Part shown: piece by piece, positions 29,187 to 39,400 of the stretch | Position numbering within the stretch: the stretch's first letter is position 1 | How the letters are laid out: each line of letters opens with the position of its first letter | NCBI RefSeq assembly: GCF_002286775.1 | Contig: NZ_NSGJ01000001.1 | Span: forward strand, 186,001 to 250,000 | Reading direction: 5' to 3' | From: Myroides sp. N17-2 | GTDB taxonomy: Bacteria > Bacteroidota > Bacteroidia > Flavobacteriales > Flavobacteriaceae | DNA: 64,000 bases | Notes under the pieces: model-generated | Database searches by the model: none | The model's input: only the letters and a program-made list of their open reading frames with translations | What the model was told of the DNA's origin: nothing | Position numbers and translations under genes: made by a program

Positions 29187-30236
29187 CTAAAATTTAAACT
29201 TCTTATATCTATGGATAGAGATATTCTCTTCTAACGCCATAGCATTTTCAATATTATTATATAATTTCTCAGCTAAGAAAGGGCCTAAAAGAACTCCTCT
29301 AGTTCCCAGTCCATTTAAAACATGAACTCTTGCTGATTCTCTACTTCTTCCTAATAATGGTCTACGATCCTTAACTGTAGGTCGCACACCAGCGTTATGA
29401 GCTACCACTACAAAGTCTAACTCCACAACGTCTTTTAATCCTTCTATAAGCTCTTTTAACCCTTCTTCTGTAGGTGTATCAGACTTGTCCTCCCAATCAT
29501 AAGTAGCCCCAACTTTATACAAGTCATCACCAATAGGAATCAAGAACACATTAGCTTTAAGGATAAAGTCTATATTTAGATTTGGAATCTTAACCAATAA
29601 CACTTCTCCTTTAGTTCCGTCAAGTGGCAGATCTTTAAAGAAAGGGTTATTCAACATACCAAATCCCTCAGCAAATACAATATGCTTCGCCTCAATATCT
29701 TTATAAGTAACACTTTCTTCAGTATAACTTAATTGATCATAATCAAATGTCTCTTGTCTATAGCTATCAATTGAAGACAAATACGTTCTGTAAGCTCCTA
29801 TCAACGTTTTGGTCTCTACATACCCTGTTGAACTTACTTCTCCAAAGCCAAATGGAGACTTCACTCCATTTACATCTTCTCTAACTAACTTAGGCTTCAG
29901 AAATTTCTCTAGATTAGGTTTATCAGCTGCGTGAAACCAGTTATTTTGTTCTTCTACTGATAACAATCTTCTATATAAAGGCATCTCGAACATAAACTGA
30001 ACTCCTAGTTTATGTTCTAAAGTAGCATAAAAAGGCATTGCTATCTCTAACTGCTCCTCAACTTTCCAAACATCAGTAAAACGCTTTAGAACAACAGGAT
30101 TATACATCCCCCCCGCCATCAAAGACGAAGAACGTTGCTCATTATCAATCACAACAAAGGTCTTACCCTCAGATGCAAGTTTCTCAGTAAAACAGATACC
30201 TGCCAAACCAGTTCCAACTACAATATAATCTACCAT
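29187..30236 (-). CDS. FAD-dependent oxidoreductase of the D-amino acid oxidase type
   Basis: The 349 residues start with MVDYIVVGTGLAGICFTEKL, the dinucleotide-binding GxGxxG, so I prefer the ATG at 30236 over one 12 bases upstream. The end has GVRPTVKDRRPLLGR and NGLGTRGVLLGPFLAEKL, typical of the DAO/glycine oxidase family. The substrate is unknown. It follows gldN, but a terminator hairpin stands directly before its start. Its link to gliding or secretion is only by position. Confidence 0.85.
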   Translation of the reverse strand: MVDYIVVGTGLAGICFTEKLASEGKTFVVIDNEQRSSSLMAGGMYNPVVLKRFTDVWKVEEQLEIAMPFYATLEHKLGVQFMFEMPLYRRLLSVEEQNNWFHAADKPNLEKFLKPKLVREDVNGVKSPFGFGEVSSTGYVETKTLIGAYRTYLSSIDSYRQETFDYDQLSYTEESVTYKDIEAKHIVFAEGFGMLNNPFFKDLPLDGTKGEVLLVKIPNLNIDFILKANVFLIPIGDDLYKVGATYDWEDKSDTPTEEGLKELIEGLKDVVELDFVVVAHNAGVRPTVKDRRPLLGRSRESARVHVLNGLGTRGVLLGPFLAEKLYNNIENAMALEENISIHRYKKFKF

Positions 30237-30251
30237 ACCTATAAGCATTAA

Positions 30252-30285
30252 AAAAGCTCTTACCTAATCTAATAGATAAGAGCTT
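30252..30285 (-). terminator. Terminator after gldN, next to the oxidoreductase start
   Basis: Stem AAGCTCTTA/TAAGAGCTT with a 14-base loop, then six T on the minus strand, ending about 15 bases before the oxidoreductase start codon at 30236. Confidence 0.8.
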
Positions 30286-30306
30286 AATAAATTAGAAACT
30301 ACAAAA

Positions 30307-31203
30307 TTAGTAATTCCACATATCATCTTCAAGGTTTCGAATCAATTCTTTAATTCTTTCTCCCTCAAATAAACGTTTTAAATCATTATTCTTGATATAA
30401 TCGTCAATTTTACGATTACCATATTGATTATCTGCCTTATAAATAGTAGCACTAAATCTTCTTGAATTTAACAAGTGATCAAAGTTGATCGGATTAAGTG
30501 GGTTCTTAGCATTGAAAGCATAGTTCTCAAATAACACATTACGAGCATCGCTAAAGAAGATCCAGAATAACTCTACGTAATTCTCATTTGCAGATCCCTT
30601 AGTATATAAATCAGCTACTACTGGTGCTATACCTAATAATCTATATTTTAACTGTCCTTCATTTCTATCAAAGAACCACATACCCATAATGTGATATTCT
30701 TTCACATCAGAAGCTCTAAGCTCTACTCTTTGAATATACTCTTCAGGAACTGCTTCTCCAGCATTTTTATACTCAATACCAGCGTCTGTTGTATCAACTC
30801 TAGAGAATGAATCTCCGATGTCAGCTAAAGTACGTTTAGTTTTAAAATCACTATCATCATATACCTCAGTAATTTCACCTGATTTTATTCCATCAATTAA
30901 AACTTGAAATAAAGGTTTTTTCCCTTCAGATGAATACTCATCGATAGGGTATAGATACATTTCATTTGCTTTCTCAGCTAAAGAAATGTTCTCCCATACT
31001 TTAATACCAAATAAGATATCCTTCTCGCGAACAAATCCATAAGGAATTGGTCCTTCAGCTTTAATTAAAATTTGCTCGATTGGCACAATACCAATATCCG
31101 CAGCAGATTTAGCATTCAATAGATTCGTTTGAGCGAAAGATGCTATTGAAAACAGCGTAAACACTATATATAGTGAAAAGTTTTTCCAGTTCATATTCTT
31201 CAA
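30307..31203 (-). CDS. gldN: Gliding motility / type IX secretion protein GldN
   Basis: Periplasmic component of the type IX secretion system (PorN homologue) that partners GldK in the outer ring. The 298 residues have a signal peptide ending SIASFAQ. Conserved parts are ADIGIVPIEQILIKAEGPIPYGFVREKDILFG, IDEYSSEGKKPLF and the block EYHIMGMWFFDRNEGQLKYRLLGIAPV. It starts 28 bases after gldM in the order K-L-M-N. Confidence 0.96.
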   Translation of the reverse strand: MKNMNWKNFSLYIVFTLFSIASFAQTNLLNAKSAADIGIVPIEQILIKAEGPIPYGFVREKDILFGIKVWENISLAEKANEMYLYPIDEYSSEGKKPLFQVLIDGIKSGEITEVYDDSDFKTKRTLADIGDSFSRVDTTDAGIEYKNAGEAVPEEYIQRVELRASDVKEYHIMGMWFFDRNEGQLKYRLLGIAPVVADLYTKGSANENYVELFWIFFSDARNVLFENYAFNAKNPLNPINFDHLLNSRRFSATIYKADNQYGNRKIDDYIKNNDLKRLFEGERIKELIRNLEDDMWNY

Positions 31204-31231
31204 TATTTTCTTCTTATAAATTTAAGCGAAA

Positions 31232-32794
31232 TTACATAATCTCAAATGTACACGGTGATGTTTTTTTCAAGGCATAGTCTCCTGCACCTTCTAAACGCAC
31301 CTTAATATCTGAAATCACTACCACTGATCCTAGATCAGCTTTACGGATAGCTGCTTTCGCTCTCTCATTCATTTTATTACCAGGAACAACGATACTAGGT
31401 TGCCCAGGAACTTGTACTACAAAACTAGTAACTGTAAGATTTAAATCAAAATCAAAATCTTCTAACTTAGCTCCAATAGTAACAATTTCTAAGTTTGACT
31501 TAGGTCCTTTAGCATTAAATTCTCCACGTACAGTACCTCTTGGTGAAGGGATATCTTTAATACGGAATACTTTGCTATCAGATACTTTTTGTCCATCAGG
31601 AAGAGTTCCTGTAACATTAATAGTCACCTCTCTACCTCCTTGTGGTCTTAAAGTATATTTACCACCTCCGTTGCTGCTTAATCCAGCTCCTGAAGCACTA
31701 ACCTTATCATTAGAAATACCAGCGAAAGAGATTGTCAATGGGTTAGATACACCACGATAAACAACGTTCATCTTATCAGCTGAAATATTAGCTGAGTTAG
31801 GTTTAGGTACTACTACGTAGTTTCCTTTAATATCAATCTCCACAGGTTTACCATCTTCCATAAATGTAAATTTACCACCTATTTGGTGCTCACCTACATT
31901 ACCAACTCCAAACCCAAGTCTTACTTGACCTCCGTCTAAAGCTGTTGCAAGATTAATATTTTGACCGTTAACTACAACTTTAGTAGGAACTGTTGATTTG
32001 TCATAACGACCTAATACAACTTTACCTTTAAAAGTTTCACCAGCGAAAAACGCAGATTTCTCAGGGATCACAATAGCTTCATAGTTTTTCATAGAAGCCG
32101 CTTTACTAAGCGTATTCCCCATTAAACTGTTATAAATCTCTGCCTCTACAATCTTAGCATCGTTTTGCATAGTTGACAATTTAGTCAACGAAGCAATAGC
32201 TGGGAAACCATAGAAATTATAGTTCAAATATGCTCTATCTTTTCCTTGGCTATCTTTAACATTCTCTAAATTAAACTTATTGTTTAAATCTAAAACAATT
32301 GGTTGGAACTTAGCATCTTTCTCTAAGATATCATTAAGCGCTTTTTTATACTTATTGATACCCGCAATAAAAGCTTCTCCTTCTTTTGAGTATTTATCTC
32401 CAGTAAACCACGCATCATTAATGATATCAGATTTATCCATACGTTCAGCTGGTAATTTACCATTTTCAGTACGTTCATTCTCAAATTTAGAAGTAATCAT
32501 CGTCTTATATCCACCAATGAAGTCATAAAACTCCTGCGTGATTTTCTCAACTTGTTTTGCCTTTTTAGCAGGATCAGCAAATTGAGCAGGATTATCTTCA
32601 GCTTTTTTCTCTAAAGCACCAAGTAATCCTTCATTGTTTGACTTTGCACCATCGTTTGCAGCCTCAAACTTTTCGTTTACTACACCGAAAGCTGATAAAA
32701 CCTCTGTTGATACCTGAAGTGCCATCATCGCGATGAACACAAGGTACATAAGGTTAATCATTTTCTGTCTAGGTGTCATTTTTTGTTTTGCCAT
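31232..32794 (-). CDS. gldM: Gliding motility / type IX secretion motor protein GldM
   Basis: Inner membrane protein whose periplasmic shaft is driven by GldL. The 520 residues begin MAKQKMTPRQKMINLMYLVFIAMMALQVSTEVLSAF, which is the short cytoplasmic start and single membrane helix. Four periplasmic domains follow; NKDDAKF-like helical first domain and beta-rich later ones are consistent with length. It ends in KTSPCTFEIM. Confidence 0.97.
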   Translation of the reverse strand: MAKQKMTPRQKMINLMYLVFIAMMALQVSTEVLSAFGVVNEKFEAANDGAKSNNEGLLGALEKKAEDNPAQFADPAKKAKQVEKITQEFYDFIGGYKTMITSKFENERTENGKLPAERMDKSDIINDAWFTGDKYSKEGEAFIAGINKYKKALNDILEKDAKFQPIVLDLNNKFNLENVKDSQGKDRAYLNYNFYGFPAIASLTKLSTMQNDAKIVEAEIYNSLMGNTLSKAASMKNYEAIVIPEKSAFFAGETFKGKVVLGRYDKSTVPTKVVVNGQNINLATALDGGQVRLGFGVGNVGEHQIGGKFTFMEDGKPVEIDIKGNYVVVPKPNSANISADKMNVVYRGVSNPLTISFAGISNDKVSASGAGLSSNGGGKYTLRPQGGREVTINVTGTLPDGQKVSDSKVFRIKDIPSPRGTVRGEFNAKGPKSNLEIVTIGAKLEDFDFDLNLTVTSFVVQVPGQPSIVVPGNKMNERAKAAIRKADLGSVVVISDIKVRLEGAGDYALKKTSPCTFEIM

Positions 32795-32822
32795 TACCTT
32801 ATAATATTTTAAAAATTATAAA

Positions 32823-33494
32823 CTAATTAGCATTTCTATTCCCACCACCCATAGCAGAAAGCATTCCACCATAAACGTTGTTTAATGACGCTAAATTGTT
32901 TGTTAATGCTTGCATTTGCTCTTTTAATTGAGCGTTGTTTTCTGCTACAGCTTTATTGATCTCAGCATTAGCTGTTGCACTTTCTAACTGTACTTTATAA
33001 ACACTGTTTAAAGACTCTAACTGTTGAGCAGCTAATGTCATTTCTTGTGCATATTTTTGTGTTGAAGCTACAGCATTCACACTAGGAGCCATCTCTTTAG
33101 AAGCAGCTTCGAAGTTGCGGATACTATTACCTAAACTACTCATTAACTCACCGTCAATCTTAGCATCTTTCAACATTTGATCTAATTTCTTAGATAAAGC
33201 ACCTTCTGTATCTTGAGGTTCAGGAGCAACTACAGCTTGTTTTGCTACTTTCACTTCTCTAGCTTGTCCATCTTTTAATTCTGGATAAACTTTTGACCAA
33301 TCTAGTTCGTCATCTACTGATTCGAATGCAGAGATAGCAAAGATAATTGCTTCTACTACTAGACCGATTGTTAACATATTATTACCATTCAATGGACCAA
33401 ACTCCATGTGCGTAATTTTAAATAATGCACCGATGATAACTACTGAAGCTCCCATTCCATAACAGAAGTTCATCACTTTTTTAAATATTGCCAT
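32823..33494 (-). CDS. gldL: Gliding motility / type IX secretion motor protein GldL
   Basis: Inner membrane motor protein of 223 residues. Two membrane helices are visible: about 12-30 (YGMGASVVIIGALFKITHM) and 39-57 (LTIGLVVEAIIFAISAF). Glu48 in the second helix corresponds to the conserved acidic residue thought to carry protons in the GldLM motor. A cytoplasmic helical tail follows. Confidence 0.97.
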   Translation of the reverse strand: MAIFKKVMNFCYGMGASVVIIGALFKITHMEFGPLNGNNMLTIGLVVEAIIFAISAFESVDDELDWSKVYPELKDGQAREVKVAKQAVVAPEPQDTEGALSKKLDQMLKDAKIDGELMSSLGNSIRNFEAASKEMAPSVNAVASTQKYAQEMTLAAQQLESLNSVYKVQLESATANAEINKAVAENNAQLKEQMQALTNNLASLNNVYGGMLSAMGGGNRNAN

Positions 33495-33527
33495 AGCTTT
33501 TTTTCTTCCTTATTTTTGTTAGATATA

Positions 33528-34928
33528 TTAACGTGCCATTTTAGCTTGATTCACACGTGATAAAGAACCTGATACTGATTGTACTGTTCTAAATCCAATG
33601 TAACTTCTAGCTGAATCTGCATACTCAGAATCACGAGTAGCTACTTGTAAGAAATAAGCTGGATCTCTCCAAGAACCACCTCTTACTACTTTTAATGGGC
33701 TATCACTTGGTCTATTTCTAGGTTTCAATGCAGACATGTGATCATAACTTGAAGGATCGTAAGTAGAACTAGTCCACTCAGCTACGTTACCTGCCATGTT
33801 ATATAAGTTATATCCATTCGGTGGGTATGCACGCACACTTGCTGTATATAATGCACCATCAGCTGCATAATCATAACGAGTTGGTTTAAAGTTAGCCATA
33901 AAACAACCTTTTTCATCAGTTGCATAAGGACCTCCCCATGGGTACATTGCTCCTTCTAGACCACCTCTAGCAGCATATTCCCACTCACTTTCCATTGGTA
34001 AACGGAATTCGTTAATCTCAAGTGTTTGTTTGTTATCTTTTAAGTGAATGTTTTTATACATTGATCTCCAAGCAGCAAAAGCTTTTGCTTGATTCCAACT
34101 AACTCCTACTACTGGATAATCTCCAAAAGCTTCGTGCCAGAAATAATCATTGTGCATTGGTTCGTTATAAGAATATTGGAATTCTTTAATCCAACGTGTT
34201 GTATCAGGATAGATTAATAAAGTCTCTGTCTTTAAGTGACGACTTCTTTTATTTCTACTTCCATTCGCTACATCTTTAGTTGCAGCATCTACGTCTACAT
34301 AAGAATATTTAAACTTAAGTTTAGAATTATCAAAAGTAGTCATTCCATTATATGTCTCACTAGATGGGATATATAATGAATCCATTACTTCTACGTAGTT
34401 AGCATCAGGATATTTCTTTGTATCCTTAACTAAAGGTATTTTTTTATTTAAACGACGACCTGCATAGATATCATCACTAACCTGTAGGCTGTAATAATTC
34501 TCATACATATACTTTTGGTAAGGTGTCATTTTATCTAAATTCTCTTCAGCATCGACAAATGCATATGCACCGATACCTCCTGTTTCTTTAGCCACTCCCA
34601 TTTCATCAGCTGCAACAGCTAACTTAGTACGGATAACCGAATCTTTTACCCAATCCACGAATTTACGGTACTGGTTATTTGAAATCTCCGTTTCATCCAT
34701 ATAAAATGAACCGATAGTCACTGTTTTTGTTGGTGCATCCTGAGCTCCTAAGAAATCTTCATTTGCTTGACCCATCGTGAAAGTTCCTCCTGGAATAAGA
34801 GACATACCCTGAGGCTTATCACTCATCCATTTTTTCCCTTCGTTACCGTGCATCAATTCTCCTTTATCTCCAGTTCCACAACTGGTCATCAAGGCCAAAA
34901 CTGCTCCTAACGTAATGATCTTCTTCAT
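33528..34928 (-). CDS. gldK: Gliding motility / type IX secretion lipoprotein GldK
   Basis: Outer membrane lipoprotein of 466 residues (PorK homologue), forming a ring with GldN. MKKIITLGAVLALMTSC is the lipoprotein signal. The body is a formylglycine-generating-enzyme-like (sulfatase-modifying) fold: MSLIPGGTFTMG, DETEISNNQYRKFV, FRLPMESEWEYAARGG, YNLYNMAGNVAEWTSSTYD and VVRGGSWRDPAY. It is first in the gldKLMN block; gaps to following genes are about 28-33 bases. Confidence 0.97.
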   Translation of the reverse strand: MKKIITLGAVLALMTSCGTGDKGELMHGNEGKKWMSDKPQGMSLIPGGTFTMGQANEDFLGAQDAPTKTVTIGSFYMDETEISNNQYRKFVDWVKDSVIRTKLAVAADEMGVAKETGGIGAYAFVDAEENLDKMTPYQKYMYENYYSLQVSDDIYAGRRLNKKIPLVKDTKKYPDANYVEVMDSLYIPSSETYNGMTTFDNSKLKFKYSYVDVDAATKDVANGSRNKRSRHLKTETLLIYPDTTRWIKEFQYSYNEPMHNDYFWHEAFGDYPVVGVSWNQAKAFAAWRSMYKNIHLKDNKQTLEINEFRLPMESEWEYAARGGLEGAMYPWGGPYATDEKGCFMANFKPTRYDYAADGALYTASVRAYPPNGYNLYNMAGNVAEWTSSTYDPSSYDHMSALKPRNRPSDSPLKVVRGGSWRDPAYFLQVATRDSEYADSARSYIGFRTVQSVSGSLSRVNQAKMAR

Positions 34929-34998
34929 ATAATTTTAGGTTTTTTAAGTACTACTATAAAATAGTAACAAGTAATTTTTTTTCTTTTATTTCACAAAA

Positions 34999-35006
34999 CA
35001 AAGCTA
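34999..35006 (-). promoter_or_regulatory. Possible -7 element for the gld operon
   Basis: On the minus strand TAGCTTTG fits TAnnTTTG and lies about 70 bases before the gldK ATG. No TTG is seen at the expected distance upstream, so this is tentative. Confidence 0.4.
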
Positions 35007-35047
35007 AAAATTAATTTAACTAAATATTTAATTTTGTTAAATTAATT

Positions 35048-36190
35048 TCACACTACACTCTTTTTTATTGTTCGCCACCATCTTTCAGGTATGATTTGGT
35101 TAATTGCCAACTCATAATCTTCATAGCTACATGGCAACAAAACCTTTCTTTCTGCCTCTAAAGTTTCTATCGAAGCCTCTATCCACCAACGTTCCGAGAC
35201 ATCACTCTTATAAAAGATTAAATCGTCATATCCCTCTACTGGCACGATATACTTCATATAACTCGCCTTGCTCACAAATGGGTATTCATTCGAACGATAA
35301 TTAACTCCCTCTACAAAATACCAAAGCATTTGTGCTATTAATAACGTTTCATTCTTATTATTATTATAATTAAATATACCAAAAGATGAAACTCGATCAC
35401 TTAATCCACTATATCGAGCTAAAGCACAAATCTCTCTCCCGTCAAATCCATTTGGATTGAAGAAATCAAAATTACCTGAATCTCCCGATTTTACTACAGT
35501 CATATCAATGCTTACAATATCTGCATCTCTTAAAACTGGCTCCGCTAATTTGATATTATTCGATATCTCTCCTACTCTATAAGCTTCAAAATACAAACTA
35601 GAAATTAAATCTATTTCCTCTTGAGCATTAAAATAAGTTTGATATCCAATATTTGAAAAGTTAAACAAATTAGTTGGCTCTTCAACTATAATACGCGTTA
35701 AATAGCTATTAGCAATATCCCCTTCTGTCTTAGATAAATCTAACTTCGCATCAATAGATACAAGGTTTACCGATTGTTCTAATGAATCATAAGCCCTATA
35801 CATCGCATAAGTCATATCTTGAGATCCACCTACTAAAACAGGGATTACGCCTTGACTAATCAAGTCAGCCACTAATGCCTTAACTAAATAATAGGTATCT
35901 TCTAATCTTTCTCCTGCTACTACATCTCCTAAATCGATGATATTCACTCCCCAGTTACCCGGATATAATGAATACCACGCCTTGCGTATTTTACTAACAT
36001 CTACGATACTTATACCTTCAGCATTTCCTCTATTATCATTAACTCCGATAATAGCTATAGAATAGCGTCCTTCGTTCTCAAAAGTTCCTCCCGAGAAAAA
36101 AGTAACTTTCTTTCCTATACATTGACTTTGTAAACCATCTATATAGTTAACTAGGTCTTTATCTATCAGTTTTAGCAATTCGTAAATCAT
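35048..36190 (-). CDS. Degenerate ureohydrolase (arginase/formiminoglutamase family), probably not catalytic
   Basis: The 380 residues have the ureohydrolase fold by motif order, but the manganese-binding residues are lost: GGGHD is GGSQD (121-125), DAHxD is DAKLD (147-151), and the SxDxDxxDP motif reads SIDMTVV (227-233). At least three His/Asp ligands are therefore replaced. I recall the same substitutions in flavobacterial homologues that sit beside gldK, so this is probably a conserved pseudoenzyme with another role. It starts 6 bases after topA ends and lies upstream of gldKLMN in the same direction. Calling it formimidoylglutamase would be misleading. Confidence 0.8.
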   Translation of the reverse strand: MIYELLKLIDKDLVNYIDGLQSQCIGKKVTFFSGGTFENEGRYSIAIIGVNDNRGNAEGISIVDVSKIRKAWYSLYPGNWGVNIIDLGDVVAGERLEDTYYLVKALVADLISQGVIPVLVGGSQDMTYAMYRAYDSLEQSVNLVSIDAKLDLSKTEGDIANSYLTRIIVEEPTNLFNFSNIGYQTYFNAQEEIDLISSLYFEAYRVGEISNNIKLAEPVLRDADIVSIDMTVVKSGDSGNFDFFNPNGFDGREICALARYSGLSDRVSSFGIFNYNNNKNETLLIAQMLWYFVEGVNYRSNEYPFVSKASYMKYIVPVEGYDDLIFYKSDVSERWWIEASIETLEAERKVLLPCSYEDYELAINQIIPERWWRTIKKSVV

Positions 36191-36196
36191 GCTTTA

Positions 36197-38731
36197 TTAC
36201 TTTTTGGTGGTCTTTTTTGCTGTCGTAGTTTTCTTAGTTGTAGTTGCCTTTTTAGTTGCTGTTGTTTTCTTAGCAGCAGTCTTCTTAGCAGGTGTTTTAG
36301 CTTCTATCATTGCTTTTACCTCTTCTAGAGATAATGCAGCCGCATCCACATCTTTACTCAACTCTATTTTTACTTTTCCTTTCAGAATAACTGAACGTCC
36401 CCATCTAGCCTTCTCTACCTTAATTCCTTCTTCTGCCCAGTCGTGAATGACCTTATCCTTCTCCTTTTGAATTTTATCTTCTATCAACTCATTAATATCT
36501 GCCTGAGACAGATTATCAAAATTATACTTCTTATTAACGTTGATAAAAATACCATTCCACTTTAAGTAAGGACCGAAACGACCAACACCTTTCTGAACAG
36601 CTAGACCTTGATAAGTAGCGATAGGAGCATCTGCCTGCTCTTTCTCTTTGATCAATTCCATCGCTCTCTCTAATGTTACATCTCCTGGTTCTTCACCTTT
36701 TGGCAACGAGATAAACGTTTTTCCAACTCTTACATAAGGACCAAATCTACCATTATTCACTTCAATCTCTTCTCCATTATACTCTCCTAAGTTTTTAGGA
36801 AGCAAGAATAGAGCCAAAGCCTCTTCTAATGTGATCGTACCTATATTCTGATCCGCAGCTAAGCTAGCGAACTGTTTTTCTTCATCCTCCGGATTACCGA
36901 TTTGAGCTACAGGACCGAACTTAGCTAAACGCACTAATACAGTACGTCCTGAATTAGGGTCAATTCCTAAAATACGTTCACCTGATTCGCGTTCTGCATT
37001 TTCTTCAACATCTTTAACTGTAGGGTGGAAGTGGTCATAAAACTCTTTCATCATCTTCGCCCAGTCTTCATTACCTGCCGCGATCTCATCAAAATCCTCT
37101 TCTACTTTAGCTGTAAAGTTATAATCTAAGATAGTCTTAAAGTTCTTTACTAAGAAGTCATTTACGATCATCCCAATATCTGTAGGTACTAGTTTCCCTT
37201 TATCAGATCCAGTCTTCTCTACTAACACCTTCTCCTTCACCTCAGCACCTTTAAGCATCATCATCTTATAGTTGCGCTCTTTTCCTTCTGTCTCTCCTTT
37301 TTCTACATACGTTCTAGCGATAATCGTAGAGATAGTAGGTGCATAAGTAGACGGTCTACCGATACCTAGTTCCTCCATCTTCTTCACTAGAGAAGCTTCT
37401 GTATATCTAGCCGCAGGTTTTGTAAAACGCTGTGTAGCTACTAAAGCATTTTGATCTAAACCTTCACCTACTTTTAATGATGGTAAGATACCTTCAACTT
37501 CTTCATCCTCATCATCGTGTCCCTCTAAATATACTTTTAAGAATCCTTCAAATAGCAATACTTCTCCAGACGCCACAAATTGTTCTTTAAACTTGTTTGC
37601 CTCGATACGTACATTTGTTCTTTCTAGTTGAGCATCACTCATCTGAGAAGCTAACGTTCTCTTCCAAATCAAGTCATATAAACGAGCTTGATCTCTATCT
37701 ACAGCAGCATTATGAAGAGCCATATTAGTTGGACGAATCGCCTCGTGAGCCTCTTGAGCTCCTTTACTTTTCGTTACATAAGTACGCGGTTTAGAATATT
37801 CCGCACCATAAGATTTCGTGATTTCAGCCGCAGCCGCACTCATTGCATCTTTTGATAGGTTCACACTATCGGTTCTCATATATGTAATTAACCCACTCTC
37901 ATACAAACGCTGTGCTAACATCATCGTTTGTCCTACTGAATAGTGAAGTTTTCTAGCTGCTTCCTGTTGAAGCGTAGAAGTTGTAAATGGTGCTGCAGGA
38001 GATTTTTTCGCAGGTTTAGTTTCTAAATCTGCTACCCTGTATGCTGCACCTATATTAACTGCTAAGAAATCTCTTGCTTCTTTCTCAGTTGCAAAGTTCT
38101 TAGGCAATTTAGCTTTTAATGTTTTTCCTTCAGCTGTTTTGAACTCAGCTGATATATGATAAGATGACTCTACTTTAAAGTCATTAATCTCTCTTTCTCT
38201 CTCCACAATAAGACGCACAGCCACAGACTGCACACGCCCTGCTGATAGACCACCTTTAACTTTCTTCCATAATATAGGTGAAAGTTCATACCCTACTAGT
38301 CGGTCTAAAACACGTCTAGCTTGCTGAGCATTCACTAAGTTATAATCTATCTGACGAGGATTATCTATCGCTTTTAATATCGCATTTTTTGTAATCTCAT
38401 GGAATACAATACGCTTAGTATTTGTATCCTTTAAATTTAGTTCTTCCGCTAAGTGCCAAGCAATAGCCTCTCCCTCACGGTCCTCATCGGATGCTAACCA
38501 AACCATTTCAGCTTTCTTCGCAAGATCCTTTAACTTCTTAACTACCGCCTTCTTATCAGATGATACTTCATACTTAGGCCTAAAGTTATTCTCTACATCT
38601 ACTCCTATTTCTTTAGAAGGTAAGTCTGCTATGTGCCCATAACTAGATTCTACCTGATAATCCTGTCCTAAAAATTTTTCAATGGTTTTTGCCTTTGCAG
38701 GTGACTCAACAATCACTAAATTCTTTGCCAT
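36197..38731 (-). CDS. topA: DNA topoisomerase I
   Basis: Type IA topoisomerase relaxing negative supercoils. The 844 residues start MAKNLVIVESPAKAKTIEKFL, the TOPRIM domain, with WLASDEDREGEAIAWHL as its acidic motif. The active-site Tyr is in ESGLITYMRTDS. The C-terminal half has repeats such as FGPYVRVGKTFISLPKGEEP and RFGPYLKWNGIFINVNK without the cysteines of zinc-binding enterobacterial repeats. The last 40 residues are a low-complexity Lys/Thr/Ala tail that should bind DNA. Confidence 0.97.
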   Translation of the reverse strand: MAKNLVIVESPAKAKTIEKFLGQDYQVESSYGHIADLPSKEIGVDVENNFRPKYEVSSDKKAVVKKLKDLAKKAEMVWLASDEDREGEAIAWHLAEELNLKDTNTKRIVFHEITKNAILKAIDNPRQIDYNLVNAQQARRVLDRLVGYELSPILWKKVKGGLSAGRVQSVAVRLIVEREREINDFKVESSYHISAEFKTAEGKTLKAKLPKNFATEKEARDFLAVNIGAAYRVADLETKPAKKSPAAPFTTSTLQQEAARKLHYSVGQTMMLAQRLYESGLITYMRTDSVNLSKDAMSAAAAEITKSYGAEYSKPRTYVTKSKGAQEAHEAIRPTNMALHNAAVDRDQARLYDLIWKRTLASQMSDAQLERTNVRIEANKFKEQFVASGEVLLFEGFLKVYLEGHDDEDEEVEGILPSLKVGEGLDQNALVATQRFTKPAARYTEASLVKKMEELGIGRPSTYAPTISTIIARTYVEKGETEGKERNYKMMMLKGAEVKEKVLVEKTGSDKGKLVPTDIGMIVNDFLVKNFKTILDYNFTAKVEEDFDEIAAGNEDWAKMMKEFYDHFHPTVKDVEENAERESGERILGIDPNSGRTVLVRLAKFGPVAQIGNPEDEEKQFASLAADQNIGTITLEEALALFLLPKNLGEYNGEEIEVNNGRFGPYVRVGKTFISLPKGEEPGDVTLERAMELIKEKEQADAPIATYQGLAVQKGVGRFGPYLKWNGIFINVNKKYNFDNLSQADINELIEDKIQKEKDKVIHDWAEEGIKVEKARWGRSVILKGKVKIELSKDVDAAALSLEEVKAMIEAKTPAKKTAAKKTTATKKATTTKKTTTAKKTTKK

Positions 38732-39400
38732 ACTTCATTATTTTGTGAAGCAAAAATATATGATTTTTTTGAATATATCCGTGCCACCTCTTATTAATAC
38801 TTGTTTTAACTAATATGCACGCATAGAATTTGTCCAATAATTACCTAGTTATGCGTGAAATAAATCAAGATTCTAGTAATAAACCAAGATTTTAATTTTT
38901 TTTACAAACAAAAATAAAAGATAAAACAATTTAACAATATTTATCTAAAAAAATTAAATATTAATTATTGTGCATACTTATCCTACCTTTTAATCACAAT
39001 CAACTTATACTTCTCTTAATCCTAAAATAAGAGATAAGCAGATCTGAATTAAGAAGTAGAGTCCCCTTGTAGTATTTAACAAACGATGATTCTGAAAGTA
39101 TCACTCTTTACTCTCTATTTCTATCTAAAGCCTATTCCAATTATTTTTTTACTTTTTCTTTTATAACCACTATTAAGAAGATAAAAAACATCTTTTCACA
39201 CATCTGTTAGACTATTTTTATTAATCCATCTCATCCACAGCTAATAAAATCTATCTCTATTATACTTTAATTACGATTTTTTTCTAAAACCAAAATTCAT
39301 AAAACACAATATACCAACACCTTAACAAATAAAACACATTTATCCCCAATCTCTCCGACCTCCACTCATCCCAGTACATATCTACCATCATACTCTATCC

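Noticed and set aside
35048..36190. Calling this gene hutG (formimidoylglutamase) and pairing it with hutU
   Set aside because: The metal ligands are replaced and it sits 26 kb away, beside topA and gldK, not with hut genes.
38732..38790. Sigma-54 promoter before topA
   Set aside because: A TGGCACG occurs on the minus strand but without a TTGC at the required distance; topA is expected to be constitutive.
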